Assembly: GCA_904420205.1 (NCBI GenBank)
Contig: CAJFUN010000005.1
Location: forward strand, 1 to 55,246
DNA length: 55,246 bases
Reading direction: 5' to 3'
Source of the DNA: Candidatus Parachristensenella avicola
GTDB lineage: Bacteria > Bacillota > Clostridia > Christensenellales > UMGS416
Shown: positions 49,323-55,246 of the stretch, piece by piece
How positions within the stretch are numbered: the stretch's first letter is position 1
Layout: each line of letters opens with the position of its first letter
The notes under the pieces: generated by a model
What the model saw: only the letters and a program-made list of their open reading frames with translations
Database searches by the model: none
Told to the model about the DNA's origin: nothing
Translations under genes and position numbers: made by a program

Positions 49323-50645
49323 ATGACAGCACAGGATGTAATGCGCATTGCCCGGGAAGAGGACGTACGGTTTATCCGCCTGCAGTTTACCGACATGTTC
49401 GGAACGCTGAAAAATGTGGCCATCACCCGCAGCCAGCTGGACAAGGTACTGGAGGAAGGGTGTAATTTTGACGGATCCTCCATTGAGGGATTTGCCCGTA
49501 TTGAGGAAAGCGATATGAAGCTTATTCCCGATCCGGATACCTTCGTTATTTTTCCGTGGACCGACCAAGGTAACCGTGTCGCTCGCCTAATCTGTGACGT
49601 GTACACAACCGATGGGCGCCCCTTCGAGGGTGATCCGCGGTATATTTTAAAAAAGACGCTGGCTGAAGCGGCGGAGATGGGCTATAGCTTTAATGCCGGA
49701 CCGGAATGCGAATTTTTCTTATTCCAGACAGGCCCTGGAGGTGAGCCCACTACCCATACCCACGACAAGGCGGAGTACTTCTCCTTGGCGCCGGTGGACC
49801 GGGGCGAGGATGCCCGCCAGGATATTTGCCTGGCGCTGGAGGAGATGGGTTTTGAAATCGAAGCATCCCATCATGAGAATGCGGCAGGGCAGCATGAGAT
49901 CGATTTCCGCTATGACACGGCGCTGACCACGGCGGATAAAGTGATGACCTTTAAATTGGTCGTGAAAACCATCGCCCAGCGCCATGGGCTGCACGCAACC
50001 TTCATGCCTAAGCCGATCTATGGAATCGCCGGTTCGGGTATGCATATCAACCAGTCTTTGTCTAGGGATGGGCGCAACGCCTTCTATGATGGGAACGATC
50101 CGCTGGGACTGTCCCAGGAAGCCTACCATTATATCGGCGGCCTGATGGCCCACGCCAAGGGCATGGCGGCCATTACCAATCCGCTCATTAATTCCTATAA
50201 GCGCTTGGTATCGGGCTTTGAGGCGCCGGTGTATGTGGCGTGGGCGACCCGGAACCGCAGCCCCCTGATCCGGATCCCCGCCGCCCGCGGACAGGCTACC
50301 CGGGTAGAGCTGCGCAATCCTGATCCATCCTGCAACCCTTATCTGGCCATGGCCTGCGTGCTGGGCGCCGGGCTGGACGGGATCCGCAACAAGCTGGCTC
50401 CGCCGGCCCCTATGGAGTGCAACCTCTATGAGATGAGCGAGGCGGAGCTTGCCCAGGCCGGGGTAACCAAGCTGCCGGAAGATATTGCCCAGGCGGTGGC
50501 GGCCCTGCGGCAGGACGAAGTCATCATGCGGGTGCTGGGGCCCCATACTGGCCGCTGCCTGCCTCAGGCGCAGTTAGCTCAGTGGGATCAGTATCGCATC
50601 CGCGTGTACGACTGGGAGCTGGCTGAATACTTGGTTCGCTATTAG
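49323..50645 (+). CDS. glnA: glutamine synthetase, type I-alpha
   Basis: The protein has 440 residues, the length of the GSI-alpha subtype that lacks the adenylylation loop. It shows FDGSSIEGFARIEESDM (with the feedback-site Arg known from Bacillus), the metal and glutamate ligands in GPECEFFLF, ASHHENAAGQHEIDF and GSGMHIN, and the ATP/phosphate block NRSPLIRIP. It makes glutamine from glutamate, ammonia and ATP. GGGGG precedes the ATG. The neighbour asnA also fixes ammonia. Confidence 0.96.
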   Translation: MTAQDVMRIAREEDVRFIRLQFTDMFGTLKNVAITRSQLDKVLEEGCNFDGSSIEGFARIEESDMKLIPDPDTFVIFPWTDQGNRVARLICDVYTTDGRPFEGDPRYILKKTLAEAAEMGYSFNAGPECEFFLFQTGPGGEPTTHTHDKAEYFSLAPVDRGEDARQDICLALEEMGFEIEASHHENAAGQHEIDFRYDTALTTADKVMTFKLVVKTIAQRHGLHATFMPKPIYGIAGSGMHINQSLSRDGRNAFYDGNDPLGLSQEAYHYIGGLMAHAKGMAAITNPLINSYKRLVSGFEAPVYVAWATRNRSPLIRIPAARGQATRVELRNPDPSCNPYLAMACVLGAGLDGIRNKLAPPAPMECNLYEMSEAELAQAGVTKLPEDIAQAVAALRQDEVIMRVLGPHTGRCLPQAQLAQWDQYRIRVYDWELAEYLVRY

Positions 50646-50726
50646 GGTGGTGTAGGCAGCCAGCCTGGCATTTGGATCAATATGGAGGCGCAAAGGCAGA
50701 CTTTGCGCGGGAAGGATACTGCAAGT

Positions 50727-51737
50727 ATGCGTCGATTGACGATTCCTGAGGGATACCGTCCTAGCTTGAACCTGGTGGAGACAGAACGGGCTATCAAGCA
50801 ATGCAAGGATCTTTTTGAAAGCGAATTGGCGGCCCTTTTAAAGCTGACGCGGGTATCGGCGCCGCTTTTCGTATTGCCCCAGACAGGGCTGAACGACAAC
50901 CTCAATGGCGTGGAGCGTCCGGTCAGCTTTGACATTGCGGACATGGATGGCGCGCGGTGCGAGGTGGTGCATTCCCTGGCGAAGTGGAAGCGGCAGGCGC
51001 TGCATCGCTATGGCTTTGCTCAGGGCGAGGGCTTATATACGGATATGAACGCCATACGGCGGGACGAGCAGATGGATAATCTGCATTCTATCTACGTGGA
51101 TCAGTGGGACTGGGAGGTCATCCTTGCGCCACAGGAGCGCACGCGCGCCCGACTGCACCGTACGGTGGAAGATATCTATACGGTGTTTTTGTCGGTGCAG
51201 GCTCAGCTCAAGGAGCGATGGCCTCAGCTGACGCGGAAACTGCCGGAACATATCCATTTTATTACGGCGGAGCAGCTGCGGGAACGCTTTCCGGAGCTAA
51301 CGCCCGCCCAGCGCGAGGATGCGGCTGCGCGGGAATGGGGCGCGGTGTTTATTGAGGGAATAGGCGGCCCTCTATCCGATGGTAGGCCCCATGACGGACG
51401 CGCGCCAGACTATGACGATTGGAGCTTGAACGGCGATATTTTATTCTATTATCCGCTATTGGATCGCGCTTTTGAGGTTTCATCCATGGGCATTCGGGTA
51501 GATGCGGCCTCCCTTCGGGCTCAGTGCGAAGCAAGCGGCTGCCCGGAGCGGCTGGCGCTGCCCTTCCACCGGCAGGTGCTCTCCGGAGAGCTGCCGCTGA
51601 CCATGGGCGGCGGCATTGGCCAAAGCAGGATATGTATGTATTTGCTGGATAAAGCGCATATCGGCGAGGTGCAGGCCTCCATATGGCCCCAAGAGCAAGC
51701 CCGCCGATGCGCGGAGCATCATATTGCACTATTATAA
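50727..51737 (+). CDS. asnA: aspartate-ammonia ligase (AsnA)
   Basis: The protein has 336 residues from ATG 50727, behind GGAAGGA; an in-frame ATG at 50682 would add 15 residues not seen in the family. It begins with the AsnA signature LTIPEGYRPSLNLVETERAI, then LTRVSAPLFV, and has SIYVDQWDWE, GIGGPLSDG and LTMGGGIGQSRICM, a class II aminoacyl-tRNA synthetase-like core. It makes asparagine from aspartate with free ammonia, and produces AMP. It lies about 80 nt after glnA and is probably co-expressed. Confidence 0.95.
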   Translation: MRRLTIPEGYRPSLNLVETERAIKQCKDLFESELAALLKLTRVSAPLFVLPQTGLNDNLNGVERPVSFDIADMDGARCEVVHSLAKWKRQALHRYGFAQGEGLYTDMNAIRRDEQMDNLHSIYVDQWDWEVILAPQERTRARLHRTVEDIYTVFLSVQAQLKERWPQLTRKLPEHIHFITAEQLRERFPELTPAQREDAAAREWGAVFIEGIGGPLSDGRPHDGRAPDYDDWSLNGDILFYYPLLDRAFEVSSMGIRVDAASLRAQCEASGCPERLALPFHRQVLSGELPLTMGGGIGQSRICMYLLDKAHIGEVQASIWPQEQARRCAEHHIALL

Positions 51738-51748
51738 AGAGGTATAGT

Positions 51749-52381
51749 ATGAGAATTGCGGTATTTGTAGACGGAGCGAATTTCTTTTTCCTGCAGCGGG
51801 ACGGATTGGGATGGTTTGCGGATCCCAGGAAGATCCTGACGTATTTATCCCGGTATGGCGAAGTGGTGGACGCCTATTACTATATCGGCCAGCAGACCCA
51901 GTCGGATCCCCGTCAGCAGGGCTATCTGGACGCGCTGCCCAGCATGGGCTATACGGTTGTGACTAAGCCAATTAAGAACATCTATGACGCACAGAGCGGG
52001 GGGTACCGGCGCAAGGCGAATCTGGACATTGAAATCGTAGTCGATATGTTCAATACCATCGATCAGTATGATATGGCCATCCTCATCAGTGGCGACGGCG
52101 ACTTTGAGCGGGCGCTGCAGCTGCTGCGCTACCGGGGTAAGCGGGTCATGGTTTTCTCCACCGAGGGATACATTGCCCGGGAGATTCGCAATGTGGTAGG
52201 CGGCCATTATGTGGATCTGGCTACGCTGCGCAGCTTGATCGAAAAGCAGCCCGCATCGCATGAGGAATCGGTGGAAAAAGAGTTGCCGCAGGATCAGGAT
52301 GATCAGCGCCAGCATAGCGGCCGTACACGATGGAGCGGCTGGACGTCGGCATTAAAACACAGTGAGGAGACAGAGACATGA
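51749..52381 (+). CDS. NYN-domain (LabA/DUF88-like) putative ribonuclease
   Basis: The protein has 210 residues from ATG 51749, 11 nt after asnA, with AAAGAGG. The PIN-like acidic residues are visible: Asp9 in AVFVDGANFFF, the Asp pair in NLDIEIVVDM, and SGDGDFERALQLL. The fold predicts a metal-dependent RNase. The C-terminal 35 residues are acidic and glutamine-rich (EKELPQDQDDQRQ) and look disordered. The stop overlaps the next gene's start by 4 nt. Its link with sugar-nucleotide genes is not explained by known function. Confidence 0.85.
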   Translation: MRIAVFVDGANFFFLQRDGLGWFADPRKILTYLSRYGEVVDAYYYIGQQTQSDPRQQGYLDALPSMGYTVVTKPIKNIYDAQSGGYRRKANLDIEIVVDMFNTIDQYDMAILISGDGDFERALQLLRYRGKRVMVFSTEGYIAREIRNVVGGHYVDLATLRSLIEKQPASHEESVEKELPQDQDDQRQHSGRTRWSGWTSALKHSEETET

Positions 52382-53580
52382 TGAAAGTTCCTTTTTCTCC
52401 GCCGGATATCGGCGAAGAGGAAATTGCCGAGGTGGTAGATACCCTGCGATCCGGGTGGATTACCACCGGGCCGAAAACCAAAGCCTTTGAGAAAAAATTG
52501 GCGGCTTATTGCCGTACAGATACGGTGGCATGCCTGAATTCGGCTACTGCCTGCGCAGAGATGGCCCTTCGGGTGCTGGGCATTGGGCCCGGCGATGAGG
52601 TGATTGTGCCGGCTTATACCTATACCGCTTCCGCTTCGGTGGTAGATCATGTGGGCGCCACGATCGTTATGGTGGATACGGCGCCGGATTGCTTTGAGAT
52701 GGATTACGATCAGCTGGAACGCGCGATCACGCCCCGTACCAAGGCGATAATCCCGGTGGATATAGCGGGTGTGCTTTGCGATTACGACCGCATTTTCGAC
52801 ATCGTGGAGCGTAAAAGATCCCTATTCACACCTGCGTCCCCGATTCAGGAAGCTATGGGCCGTGTTGCGGTGGTAGCCGACGGCGCGCATAGCCTAGGCG
52901 CTACCAGGAAGGGAAAAATCGCTGGTGAAATTGCGGATTTCACCACCTTCTCTTTCCATGCGGTTAAAAACCTGACCACCGGAGAAGGCGGCGCGGTTAC
53001 CTGGCGGAATATCCCTGGCGTGGATAACGCTGATATCTATAAGCAGCTTATGCTGCTCTCGCTGCATGGGCAAAATAAAGACGCTCTGTCTAAAACCAAA
53101 CTGGGGTCCTGGGAGTACGATATTGTCGCGCCATATTTTAAGTGCAACATGACCGATATTATGGCGTCTTTGGGCCTGGCCCAGCTGAAACGGTATGAAT
53201 CGATCCTCGCGCGTCGGCATGAGATTATTCAGCGGTATAATGATGCGTTGGCGGCTGCACCGGTCAAGGTACTAAACCATCGGGATGCAGAACACGTCAG
53301 CAGCGGCCATTTGTATCTGGTACGGATGACGGGGCGGGATGTACGCGAGCGCAATGAGGTCATTGAACGCATGGCGGCCCTGGGCGTAGCTACCAATGTG
53401 CATTATAAACCGCTTCCCCTTTTGACCGCTTACCGGAATCTGGGATTCCGGATGGAGGATTACCCGAACGCCTATCATCTTTACGAGAATGAAATCACCC
53501 TTCCGCTGCATACCTGCTTGAGCGACGAGCAGGTCGGCTATGTAGCCGAATGCTTCCTGAAAGTTCTTCGGGGGCAATAA
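52378..53580 (+). CDS. DegT/DnrJ/EryC1-family sugar aminotransferase
   Basis: The protein has 400 residues. PLP is held by Lys197 in FHAVKNLTTGEGGAV, with ADGAHSLGA providing the Asp that pairs with the pyridine nitrogen. The start GWITTGPKTKAFEKKL and YTYTASASVVDHVGA is typical of UDP-4-keto-6-deoxy-sugar aminotransferases (PglE/PseC/ArnB type). It would make an amino sugar for envelope or protein glycans, using glutamate as donor. It is coupled to the upstream NYN gene and to the phosphoglycosyl transferase 2 nt downstream. Confidence 0.92.
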   Translation: MMKVPFSPPDIGEEEIAEVVDTLRSGWITTGPKTKAFEKKLAAYCRTDTVACLNSATACAEMALRVLGIGPGDEVIVPAYTYTASASVVDHVGATIVMVDTAPDCFEMDYDQLERAITPRTKAIIPVDIAGVLCDYDRIFDIVERKRSLFTPASPIQEAMGRVAVVADGAHSLGATRKGKIAGEIADFTTFSFHAVKNLTTGEGGAVTWRNIPGVDNADIYKQLMLLSLHGQNKDALSKTKLGSWEYDIVAPYFKCNMTDIMASLGLAQLKRYESILARRHEIIQRYNDALAAAPVKVLNHRDAEHVSSGHLYLVRMTGRDVRERNEVIERMAALGVATNVHYKPLPLLTAYRNLGFRMEDYPNAYHLYENEITLPLHTCLSDEQVGYVAECFLKVLRGQ

Positions 53581-53582
53581 AG

Positions 53583-54272
53583 ATGAGATGGCTTCCCTGG
53601 GATGAGCTTCCCGAGAAAATGCGCATAGAGCCTGTTAGAGTCTATTATGAGCTTCTGTCCGCTCGGCGTGGACAGCTGGCGGCTAAGCGGGCGCTGGATG
53701 TGGCTGGATCTCTGGTTTTGCTGGTGCTGCTTTCGCCAGTGTTAGCGGTTATCGCCATCGTGATTAAGTGCGACTCCAAGGGCCCGGTGATGTTCCGCCA
53801 GGTAAGAATAACGCAATATGGCCGTGCTTTCCGAATCTATAAGTTCCGAACGATGGTGGATCATGCCGAATCGCTGGGCGCTCAGGTTACGACAAAAGGC
53901 GACGCGCGGATTACTGGGGTGGGGCGCCTGCTGCGAAAAACCCGCCTAGACGAGTTGCCCCAGCTTATCAATATCTTGTTGGGTGATATGAGCTTTGTAG
54001 GCACGCGGCCAGAGGTGGAAAAATACGTAGCCCACTATAGCGGAGCGATGTGGGCCACGCTGCTGCTACCGGCGGGGGTTACTTCCGAAGCTAGTTTGCG
54101 ATATAAAGATGAATCCGAACTGCTTTCCAACGCAGAGGACGCGGATACCGTATATATCGAGCGGGTTCTGCCAGAAAAAATGCGTTATAACCTGCAGGAA
54201 CTGCAGGAATTTAGCCTAGCAGGCAATTGCCGTACGCTGCTGCGCACGGTGGGCGTCCTGTTTGCTCGGTAG
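53583..54272 (+). CDS. monotopic phosphoglycosyl transferase (bacterial sugar transferase, PglC-like)
   Basis: The protein has 229 residues from ATG 53583. A single reentrant membrane helix (GSLVLLVLLSPVLAVIAIVI) is followed by the family signature FRQVRITQYGRAFRIYKFRTM, the catalytic Asp-Glu dyad in RLDELPQLINIL, and GDMSFVGTRPEVEKYV. It transfers a phospho-sugar from a UDP-sugar to undecaprenyl phosphate, the first step of glycan assembly on a lipid. With the aminotransferase it matches the PglE-PglC step of bacillosamine-like pathways, but the dehydratase and acetyltransferase are not in this window. Confidence 0.92.
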   Translation: MRWLPWDELPEKMRIEPVRVYYELLSARRGQLAAKRALDVAGSLVLLVLLSPVLAVIAIVIKCDSKGPVMFRQVRITQYGRAFRIYKFRTMVDHAESLGAQVTTKGDARITGVGRLLRKTRLDELPQLINILLGDMSFVGTRPEVEKYVAHYSGAMWATLLLPAGVTSEASLRYKDESELLSNAEDADTVYIERVLPEKMRYNLQELQEFSLAGNCRTLLRTVGVLFAR

Positions 54273-54299
54273 GGATTCCAATTTCATATTGCCGTATAC

Positions 54300-54327
54300 G
54301 GGCCGGAGATAAAAATCCCGGCCCTTT
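54300..54327 (+). terminator. probable terminator of the glycan genes
   Basis: GGGCCGG (54300-54306) and CCGGCCC (54318-54324) form a 7-bp stem with an A-rich 11-nt loop, followed by only TTTG, so it is of moderate strength. Confidence 0.55.
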
Positions 54328-54420
54328 GCGTATTTTCAATATAAGGAACACTGTAACGATATAGGATATACGCATATTCGAAGCGGGAGAGGAAAGCTCC
54401 TCAGAATATAGCCATAAAAG

Positions 54421-54446
54421 AAAAAATCCGCCCCCGAAGGGGCGGA
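54421..54446 (-). terminator. terminator of the small lipoprotein gene
   Basis: On the minus strand TCCGCCCC and GGGGCGGA flank loop TTCG (54427-54446), and six T residues follow. Confidence 0.8.
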
Positions 54447-54463
54447 GAGAATGTGACTATTTA

Positions 54464-54877
54464 TTATTCGGATGGGACTCGAGTGAATACAAGCGGAACG
54501 TCATTATACCTGGATTTGTAACTCAGTTTAACATACATAATAAAGTAGTTTTCAGAAAACTCACCAGGGCCACTAATCAATCCACGTTCAACCCCAGTTT
54601 CGTCAACATAAGTAAAGGTGCTTATGCTACTTCTGGGAGTAAGGATATAACCTTTTATCGGGATAATATCTTCTCCCGATATAAACAGACCGTCACAGAG
54701 GTTCCCGTTTTCGTCGACAGAGAAATAAATGGCTACATCGGTTCTTTCGCAAACCCATCGGGTGTTAGGATAAGATGTAGGCGTTATTCCATCAAATGTC
54801 ATGGGATCACACGAACACAAAATAGTTATGAATAAAAGTAATAGTAACACCCGGAACAATTTGGGAAAAAAGTTCAT
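54464..54877 (-). CDS. small lipoprotein of unknown function
   Basis: The protein has 137 residues from ATG 54877, with a strong AGGAGG 6 nt upstream. The N-terminus MNFFPKLFRVLLLLLFITIL ends in the lipobox LCSC, so it is likely lipid-anchored. The mature part (NTRWVCERTDVAIYFSVDENGNLCDGLF) has a compact beta-rich look. No family is recognised. The DNA is markedly AT-rich compared with the rest of the window, like the following partial gene, suggesting recent acquisition. Confidence 0.75.
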   Translation of the reverse strand: MNFFPKLFRVLLLLLFITILCSCDPMTFDGITPTSYPNTRWVCERTDVAIYFSVDENGNLCDGLFISGEDIIPIKGYILTPRSSISTFTYVDETGVERGLISGPGEFSENYFIMYVKLSYKSRYNDVPLVFTRVPSE

Positions 54878-54963
54878 GGGCAACCTCCTAAAACTATGAA
54901 AGATTATTATCGATACCAAGGAATCATAGGATAATCATTATTTTTATTGTGAAATAAAACGAT

Positions 54964-55246
54964 TTACTCTGTCCATGCGGCAAGTAATCTTCCATCATCG
55001 GAAGACAATAGCACATGATAATCAACACCCAAGAATAATAAAGTCGGATCTAAATAATAGTGAACATGCCAAATTGATTTTGCAGGATCAAATTCTACTT
55101 CGAAGATATATTGATCTTGTGATTGGTATACATAATTGGAATTGTATCTATAGGCGTATTGCTTCTCATATAGAAGAATATTATATGCAGCATCCTCAGC
55201 ATTACTTCGGTTCCGAATTGGTCCAACTATAACTAAATATTTCTTA
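54964..55246 (-). CDS. C-terminal part of an NTF2-fold-immunity-like protein (5' cut by window edge)
   Basis: Reading leftward from the window edge, 93 codons are open to a TAA at 54964-54966. The protein reads KKYLVIVGPIRNRSNAEDAA, then EKQYAYRYNSNYVYQSQDQY, then FEVEFDPAKSIWHVHYYLD, and ends YHVLLSSDDGRLLAAWTE. The helix followed by strand-WxV-strand and a final dgRllaaW pattern resembles NTF2-fold immunity proteins; this is a weak assignment. The plus-strand frame over the same bases is a shadow. Its start lies outside the window. It is AT-rich like its neighbour, 86 nt away. Confidence 0.6.
   Translation of the reverse strand, partial: KKYLVIVGPIRNRSNAEDAAYNILLYEKQYAYRYNSNYVYQSQDQYIFEVEFDPAKSIWHVHYYLDPTLLFLGVDYHVLLSSDDGRLLAAWTE

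Noticed and set aside
54975..55232. Plus-strand 85-codon frame at the window end
   Set aside because: The minus strand of the same bases reads as a coherent protein end; the plus frame has no ribosome binding site.
1..55246. CRISPR arrays, tRNA or rRNA genes
   Set aside because: No short regularly spaced repeats, cloverleaf-like segments with TTCGA arms or rRNA motifs were noticed in the intergenic regions.

Overview
The window reads as chromosomal DNA of an anaerobic member of the Clostridia (Bacillota). The evidence is the strong AAGGAGG-type ribosome binding sites, the sigma-A-like promoters, the rpmH-rnpA-yidD-yidC-khpB block, the class I-alpha glutamine synthetase, a yybP-ykoY riboswitch, the feoA-feoA-feoB iron cluster and an oxygen-sensitive glycyl radical enzyme. 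Most of the DNA is moderately GC-rich. Two short stretches (about 22.4-23.2 kb and 54.4-55.2 kb) are clearly AT-rich. A Christensenellales-like gut lineage is a guess I cannot test here.

Layout. (1) 1-13.4 kb: a head-to-tail array of seven large paralogous cytoplasmic proteins of the DUF4838 type, the first cut by the window edge, ending in an iron-containing alcohol dehydrogenase and a terminator. (2) 13.5-14.5 kb: a lone alpha/beta hydrolase with its own promoter. (3) 14.5-22.4 kb: a divergent pair of operons. Leftward are an AraC regulator and a GHL6-type glycosidase. Rightward are an unassigned glycyl radical enzyme, its small activase and a fused Zn-dehydrogenase/AAC(3)-like acetyltransferase. 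The intergenic region has ATAATC repeats next to a -10 box. Regions 1-3 look like a carbohydrate or polyol catabolic island. (4) 22.4-28.2 kb: a truncated gene next to an XRE regulator, a DUF47-Pit phosphate pair, a BTAD regulator, a methyltransferase with a palindromic operator, and a probable transposase scrap. (5) 28.4-35 kb: metal homeostasis. A P2A-type ATPase sits behind a manganese-type riboswitch and terminator. It is followed by feoA, feoA, feoB, a FeoB-associated Cys-rich peptide and a DtxR-like protein that appears to lack the metal ligands. (6) 35-46 kb: housekeeping and accessory single genes (acetyltransferase, MATE pump, YbaK, serine recombinase, TraX, methyltransferase plus DUF4367-like protein, X-Pro aminopeptidase, acyltransferase, TPR protein, CorA). 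(7) 46.3-48.9 kb: khpB-yidC-yidD-rnpA-rpmH on the minus strand. (8) 48.9-54.3 kb: glnA, asnA, an NYN protein, a sugar aminotransferase and a phosphoglycosyl transferase. (9) 54.4 kb to the end: two AT-rich minus-strand genes, a small lipoprotein and a gene running off the edge.

The most noteworthy items are the seven-copy DUF4838 operon, the glycyl radical locus with its dehydrogenase-acetyltransferase fusion, the complete manganese-type riboswitch/terminator in front of the ATPase, and the iron locus, which has an acidic insertion in FeoB and a ligand-poor DtxR homologue. No tRNA, rRNA, CRISPR array, intact insertion sequence or replication origin was seen.
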